Source: Marinomonas communis (lineage in GTDB: Bacteria; Pseudomonadota; Gammaproteobacteria; Pseudomonadales; Marinomonadaceae). Taken from it: a stretch of 64,000 nt of DNA. The first letter of the stretch is position 1, and every line of letters starts with the position of its first letter. Location: the NCBI RefSeq assembly GCF_004363305.1, contig NZ_SNZA01000001.1, positions 212,902-276,901 on the forward strand. Direction: 5' to 3'. Shown piece by piece: positions 60,513-64,000 of this stretch. The notes beneath the pieces were generated by a model, which was given only the letters and a program-made list of their open reading frames with translations, was not told the origin of the DNA and did no database searches. Both the position numbers and the translations under genes were made by a program.

Positions 60513-61244
60513 CTATCGATTTACATTGATCGAAAAGTTAAACAGGTAGCCTTTTTGTAAGAAATTAATGAATCGATCACGAAACAGTTCCGTATGCTCG
60601 TGTGCCATTTGTTCTGCTAAATCGGCATCTTGATCAATAATGGCTTGTGTTAAGCCACTGTGTTCGGAATGGTTTAATTTACTGTGTTCGTCTTCCATGA
60701 TGAACTCATAATGTAGATGCAACATTCGCTGCCCCTCATCCAGTAGGCGACGGTAAAAGTCACTCACGTAGGGGTTCTTGCTGGCTTGACCGATGGCGTT
60801 ATGGTACGCCTTATTGGCTTCAGACATGGCCAAATAGTTCTTTGGCTTTACCGATTTCTCGTAGGCTTTTTGAGCCGCTAAGATCATTTCTACATCCGCG
60901 TCACTGCGCAATTGCGCGGCAAGCCTACACACCATGCGTTGGGCAACATCAAGGGACTCAATGTATTTTGGAAATTGAGCAATGTCTAAAGGCGCCACTT
61001 GGTTGGTGCGATTTGAAGTGCCGATCACCAAACCATCGCCAGATAGGCGAATTAATGCTTCACGAACGGGGGAGCGTGACAGGTTGAAACGTTCAGCCAG
61101 TTGGCTTTCATCTAGAAATTTCCCAGGTGGCAGTTCTAGCGTTAAAATTTCTCGACGAAGCACGGTATAAATTTGTTGTGCACCAGAGCCTTTAGCGAGC
61201 TTACGCGGTGCGGTTTCTTTATCTTTTGCATGAACGCTAGACAT
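60513..61244 (-). CDS. GntR-family (FCD) regulator of module B
   Basis: A 243-residue regulator with a GntR helix-turn-helix at residues 20-80 (QLAERFNLSRSPVREALIRL) and an FCD domain to the end; HNAIGQASKNPYVSDFYRRL carries the usual FCD metal-site His. The start at 61244 has GGAG 8 nt upstream; the longer frame to 61268 begins inside the terminator run. It lies behind the aldehyde dehydrogenase of module B, has its own promoter in the short gap, and probably represses that module in the absence of its substrate. Confidence 0.87.
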   Translation of the reverse strand: MSSVHAKDKETAPRKLAKGSGAQQIYTVLRREILTLELPPGKFLDESQLAERFNLSRSPVREALIRLSGDGLVIGTSNRTNQVAPLDIAQFPKYIESLDVAQRMVCRLAAQLRSDADVEMILAAQKAYEKSVKPKNYLAMSEANKAYHNAIGQASKNPYVSDFYRRLLDEGQRMLHLHYEFIMEDEHSKLNHSEHSGLTQAIIDQDADLAEQMAHEHTELFRDRFINFLQKGYLFNFSINVNR

Positions 61245-61266
61245 GTAAAGTACTCCAGAAGAAAGC

Positions 61267-61290
61267 AAAAATTGGAGGCCGAAGCCTCCA
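61267..61290 (-). terminator. UUCG-loop terminator located in the GntR leader
   Basis: TGGAGGC-TTCG-GCCTCCA on the minus strand is followed by ATTTTT, a textbook terminator with the stable UUCG tetraloop. It stands after the aldehyde dehydrogenase gene, but it also lies between the GntR promoter and the GntR ribosome binding site (61253-61256). Confidence 0.85.
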
Positions 61291-61303
61291 TGTGCAGTGG
61301 CTC

Positions 61304-61332
61304 AGTATACGATATCCTAGATACCGTACCAA
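61304..61332 (-). promoter_or_regulatory. GntR promoter with a palindrome in its spacer
   Basis: On the minus strand TTGGTA (-35, 61327-61332) and TATACT (-10, 61304-61309) are 17 nt apart. TATCTAGGATA, a palindrome with 3-nt centre, sits in the spacer at 61313-61323 and could be an autoregulatory site. Confidence 0.7.
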
Positions 61333-61338
61333 GCATGA

Positions 61339-62805
61339 CTAGTTCTCAAGATACCAGCCCCACGGCTCTTCGCTGTGGAAATCGGTAATTTGTTTGGTAG
61401 TTAGGTAGTTTGACAATCCCCAGTGGCCTAACTCACGGCCAATACCGCTTTTCTTGCGTCCACCCCATGGCGCTTCGACGAAGGTTGGTTGTGAGCAATT
61501 GGTCCAGATAATACCGGCATCCAAATTACGCGAGACACGATCAAGGCGAGATTTGTCTTTAGACATCACCGCAGCTGCCAGACCAAACTCAGAATCGTTC
61601 GCCAGTTTCACGGCTTCCTCTTCTGTAGCAAAAGAACGAATACACACCACTGGACCGAAGATTTCTTCTTTCCAAATACGTGCTTGAGGATCTACGTCAG
61701 CAAAAATCGTTGGCTTGATAAAGTAACCTTTGTCAAAACCGTCAGGACGCTTACCGCCCGACACAAGGTTACAGCCCTCATCAATACCAATCTGAATGTA
61801 GTTAAGGACGTCGTTGTATTGTTTTTCACTGACGGCAGGTCCCATTTTGATGCCTTCTTCAAGACCATGGCCAATCTTGATCTTGCGTGTTTCAGCAATC
61901 AGTTTTTCCATAAAGGCATCGTAGATGTTCTCATGTACTAACACGCGTGAGGTAGCGGAGCAGACCTCGCCTTTGTTCCAGAAAATACCGAACATGGTCC
62001 ATTCCACCGCGGCATCGATATCGGTGTCGTCAAAAATGAGAAGGGCTGATTTACCCCCCAATTCTAACGTCACTGGTTTGATACCAGCGGCTGCCGCTTT
62101 CATGACCGTGCTGCCTGTTTCAACGCTGCCAGTGAATGCCAGTTTGTCTACGAGTGGGCTAGACGTAATGCCGGAACCACCACCGGTGACAATGTTCAGT
62201 ACACCTTTAGGTAAACCAACTTCATGGGCGATCTGTGCTAACCATAATGCCGTCATAGGAGTCTGAGTGGAGGGCTTCAATACCGCTGTGCAGCCTGCTG
62301 CCAGCGCTGGTGCAACTTTCCAGGCTGCCATCAGTAATGGGAAGTTAAACGGGACGATTAGACCTGCCACGCCGATTGGCTGACGAATGGCTTTGCTTGT
62401 GAAACGATCATCCCCAAGTTTAATTTCTTCTTCAGGGTTTTCATCCAGCTCTTCAGCCAGTTGGGCATAAAATGAAAAGCAGTCTGCCGCATCGGTGATG
62501 TCCCATTCTGCTTCTGGGTAGGGCTTACCGTTATCTAGGGTTTCCATCTCACTGATTGCTTGCAGGTTATTACGGATCGCATCACCCATTGCATATAGGT
62601 AGCGAGCACGCTCTTTGCCTGTAAGTCCTGACCATTCACCTGAGTCAAAGGCATGACGAGCTGCCTGTACTGCGTTGGCCGCATCTTGGCTACTCGAATT
62701 GGCAATGGTGGCAATGATGGATTCGTCCGCGGGATTGATGATGTCTAACGTTGCGCCGTGCTCTGCATCGACAAATTCGCCATTGATGTATAGCTTAGTT
62801 TGCAT
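61339..62805 (-). CDS. Aldehyde dehydrogenase, betaine-aldehyde type (module B)
   Basis: A 488-residue aldehyde dehydrogenase with C282 (GEVCSATSR), E248 (TLELGGK) and N154 (VPFNFPL). The C-terminal GWGLSNYLTTKQITDF and EEPWGWYLEN resemble plant-type betaine-aldehyde dehydrogenases (ALDH10). The start at 62805 follows AAAGGAAC; the 19-codon longer frame begins inside a hairpin. The segment TGGGSGITSSPLVDKL is about 4 residues shorter than in the module A enzyme. It probably oxidises the product of the DapA-family enzyme upstream; 2-oxoglutarate semialdehyde is the natural guess. Confidence 0.86.
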   Translation of the reverse strand: MQTKLYINGEFVDAEHGATLDIINPADESIIATIANSSSQDAANAVQAARHAFDSGEWSGLTGKERARYLYAMGDAIRNNLQAISEMETLDNGKPYPEAEWDITDAADCFSFYAQLAEELDENPEEEIKLGDDRFTSKAIRQPIGVAGLIVPFNFPLLMAAWKVAPALAAGCTAVLKPSTQTPMTALWLAQIAHEVGLPKGVLNIVTGGGSGITSSPLVDKLAFTGSVETGSTVMKAAAAGIKPVTLELGGKSALLIFDDTDIDAAVEWTMFGIFWNKGEVCSATSRVLVHENIYDAFMEKLIAETRKIKIGHGLEEGIKMGPAVSEKQYNDVLNYIQIGIDEGCNLVSGGKRPDGFDKGYFIKPTIFADVDPQARIWKEEIFGPVVCIRSFATEEEAVKLANDSEFGLAAAVMSKDKSRLDRVSRNLDAGIIWTNCSQPTFVEAPWGGRKKSGIGRELGHWGLSNYLTTKQITDFHSEEPWGWYLEN

Positions 62806-62836
62806 AGGTGTTCCTTTTACTCGAAAGTGGATCAGT

Positions 62837-62862
62837 TTGGAGGGTGGGGGAGCACCCTCCAA
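62837..62862 (-). other. Strong hairpin between dapA-type and aldehyde dehydrogenase genes (module B)
   Basis: TTGGAGGGTG (62837-62846) and CACCCTCCAA (62853-62862) form a perfect 10-bp stem with a GGGGAG loop in the 63-nt gap. There is no T tract, so transcription likely continues; a processing or stability element is plausible. Confidence 0.7.
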
Positions 62863-62868
62863 GCGTCG

Positions 62869-63747
62869 TTATACTGCTTGTGCCAACTCGTAAGCAGCAC
62901 GCATTGCAGCTTTTTCGTCCTCTGTTAGCGGTAGCAGTGGTGCGCGACACTCACCACCCGGTACGCCTGCTAGTTCAGCGCCGTACTTCAGTTTTTGGAT
63001 GAATTTAGATTCTTCTAGACAAGCCATTACCGGGAACAGACCTTCGATAATGCGTTTCGCTTCTAGAATGTCGCCAGCTTCAAACGCGTTGTAGAAACGT
63101 ACGACTTGTGGTGCAAGGAAGTTTGCAGGACCACAAATCCAGCTAGTCGCGCCCCATAGGAAGAAGTCCAACGCCTGGTCATCACTGCCACAAGACAGGT
63201 CGATTTTGCCTTTGAACTTGTTGTTGATGTCCAGTGCACGAAGCAGGTTGCCGCTGCTTTCTTTGATCGCAATAACACGATCGTTGTCTTGGAAGGCTTC
63301 CATGATTTCTAAGCCCACATCCACGCCAGAGCGGATTGGGTAGTTGTAAAGCACAAGCTCAACATCGACTGCTGCCAGCACTTTGTTGAAATGCTCGATT
63401 AGCTCTTCGTTTGAAGGCAAAGCGTAGAAAGGCGCTGACAAGAGTACTGTGTCATAACCGATTTCTTTCGCTGCTTTGGTCAGCTCGATGACTTCACGAG
63501 TAGAAGGCGCGTTTGTACCAGCGATAAGTGGCACACGACCATTTACTTGCTCTTTAACAAACTTAAGCACTTGTGCGCGTTCCGCATGGCTCATGGCGTA
63601 GTATTCACCAGATGTTCCTAATACAGCGAAGCCATGAACGCCGTCTGCAAGTTGCTTTTCGATCACTTTTGCTAACGCATCGAAGTCGATGTTTTCATCT
63701 TTATCAAATGGCGTGATAAGTGCTGGAAGAATACCTTTAAGTTTCAT
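62869..63747 (-). CDS. DapA-family lyase/deaminase (module B), likely pyrroline-hydroxycarboxylate deaminase
   Basis: A 292-residue DapA-family enzyme with Schiff-base K162 (IAIKESSGN), Y134 (LVLYNYPIRSG) and GTSGEYY near residue 44. It is a paralogue of the module A protein with the same active-site numbering. Because it sits beside a proline-racemase-like gene and an aldehyde dehydrogenase, deamination of 1-pyrroline-4-hydroxy-2-carboxylate (LhpC activity) is likely. AGGAG precedes the ATG. Two palindromes lie upstream. Confidence 0.85.
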   Translation of the reverse strand: MKLKGILPALITPFDKDENIDFDALAKVIEKQLADGVHGFAVLGTSGEYYAMSHAERAQVLKFVKEQVNGRVPLIAGTNAPSTREVIELTKAAKEIGYDTVLLSAPFYALPSNEELIEHFNKVLAAVDVELVLYNYPIRSGVDVGLEIMEAFQDNDRVIAIKESSGNLLRALDINNKFKGKIDLSCGSDDQALDFFLWGATSWICGPANFLAPQVVRFYNAFEAGDILEAKRIIEGLFPVMACLEESKFIQKLKYGAELAGVPGGECRAPLLPLTEDEKAAMRAAYELAQAV

Positions 63748-63776
63748 AACTGCTCCTATTGATTAAGCATAATTGC

Positions 63777-63823
63777 GAACATAATGTTCTATTTTAAAAA
63801 TCCACACTGAATACATTGTGTAT
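63777..63823. promoter_or_regulatory. Two palindromes upstream of the module B dapA gene
   Basis: GAACAT-A-ATGTTC (63777-63789) and ATACA-TTG-TGTAT (63811-63823) lie between the racemase terminator and the dapA-type start. GntR/FCD proteins bind short palindromes of similar length, so one may be the site of the GntR protein at 60513. Confidence 0.55.
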
Positions 63824-63840
63824 GCAATGATTTTGGCGTC

Positions 63841-63870
63841 AAAAAAAGACAGGCCCAGAATTGGGTCCTG
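63841..63870 (-). terminator. Intrinsic terminator after the racemase-like gene
   Basis: On the minus strand CAGG-A-CCCA and TGGG-CCTG pair with one bulged base and are followed by seven T. It separates the racemase-like gene from the dapA-type gene. Confidence 0.85.
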
Positions 63871-63883
63871 CCAATGACAGAAA

Positions 63884-64000
63884 CTAAGCTTGAGTTATTT
63901 CGTTGATAAAACGTCCCCAAGTGTCCGAAAGCGTAAAGCCCTGTTTAAAAGGATCGGTTGGATCGACCATTAACTGCTGTGTGCCATAGATCCAAGCGCG
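63884..64000 (-). CDS. Partial CDS, C-terminus of a proline racemase/4-hydroxyproline epimerase-like protein
   Basis: The last 38 codons of a gene running off the right edge. They read [19 protein letters not shown] then [12 protein letters not shown] and end at TAG (63884-63886). The pattern G(R)AxIxG...LDPxDPF..GF.LxDTW is characteristic of the C-terminus of proline racemase-superfamily proteins such as 4-hydroxyproline 2-epimerase. It gives the missing first step for module B. The part visible does not include catalytic cysteines, so this call rests on the tail only. Confidence 0.65.
   Translation of the reverse strand, partial: RAWIYGTQQLMVDPTDPFKQGFTLSDTWGRFINEITQA

Noticed and set aside
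1..64000. CRISPR arrays, tRNA or rRNA genes, insertion sequences, prophage or integron sites
   Set aside because: I looked for regular direct repeats, tRNA-like cloverleaf ends, transposase frames and terminal inverted repeats and found none that hold up.

Overview
The window looks like a chromosomal stretch from a marine gammaproteobacterium, most probably Marinomonas or a close Oceanospirillales relative. This is inferred from moderate G+C, many LysR regulators (eleven), TRAP and tripartite tricarboxylate transporters, an intact heme operon and a LexA-type SOS box of the gamma-proteobacterial kind. I see no rRNA, tRNA, CRISPR, IS element or phage gene; the window is almost wholly small catabolic, transport and regulatory units, many arranged as a divergent regulator/target pair. 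Layout: (1) 1-6.3 kb: a minus-strand unit with an unfinished gene, a ferredoxin reductase, a Rieske ferredoxin and a membrane di-iron oxygenase resembling the rhizopine MocF/MocE/MocD set, followed by AraC and ROK regulators; a DUF1479 (YbiU-like) putative Fe/2-oxoglutarate oxygenase diverges from the ROK gene. (2) 6.3-19.9 kb: ElaA acetyltransferase, TSUP exporter, GntR regulator with a nucleoside-gate membrane protein, an SRPBCC protein behind an SD-covering hairpin, a TetR/hydrolase pair with a double operator, ArgO/ArgP-like exporter and regulator, LysR/VOC pair, SOS-regulated dinB and a MATE pump. (3) 19.9-32.6 kb: LysR genes, gamma-glutamyltranspeptidase, Lrp/LysE, MFS pumps, a response regulator-CheC-diguanylate cyclase operon, and an xre-azlC-azlD operon with tandem operators. 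(4) 32.8-38.4 kb: a tripartite tricarboxylate transporter whose TctA and TctB parts are fused, a LysR regulator and the two-subunit tartrate dehydratase TtdAB, together a likely tartrate uptake and use locus. (5) 38.5-43.4 kb: VOC protein, HxlR/flavodoxin pair, LysR with a Tat-exported cysteine-type alpha/beta hydrolase and an MFS exporter. (6) 43.5-49.5 kb: the heme uptake operon hmuRSTUV with a Fur-box candidate. (7) 49.6-64 kb: two related amino-acid/imino-acid catabolic modules. Module A (plus strand) has LysR, DapA-family lyase/deaminase, aldehyde dehydrogenase, FAD amine oxidoreductase and a TRAP transporter. Module B (minus strand) has a proline-racemase-like protein cut by the window end, a second DapA-family enzyme, a second aldehyde dehydrogenase and a GntR regulator. 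The set epimerase, FAD oxidase, DapA-type deaminase and semialdehyde dehydrogenase matches the known trans-4-hydroxy-L-proline route to 2-oxoglutarate; the substrate here is an inference. Between the modules lie a frameshifted free methionine-R-sulfoxide reductase gene and an atypical SDR/LysR pair. The most interesting non-coding signals are the tandem XRE operators, the paired TetR operators, the duplicated promoter element of module A, the terminator lying inside the leader of the module B GntR gene, and the hairpin covering the SRPBCC ribosome binding site.
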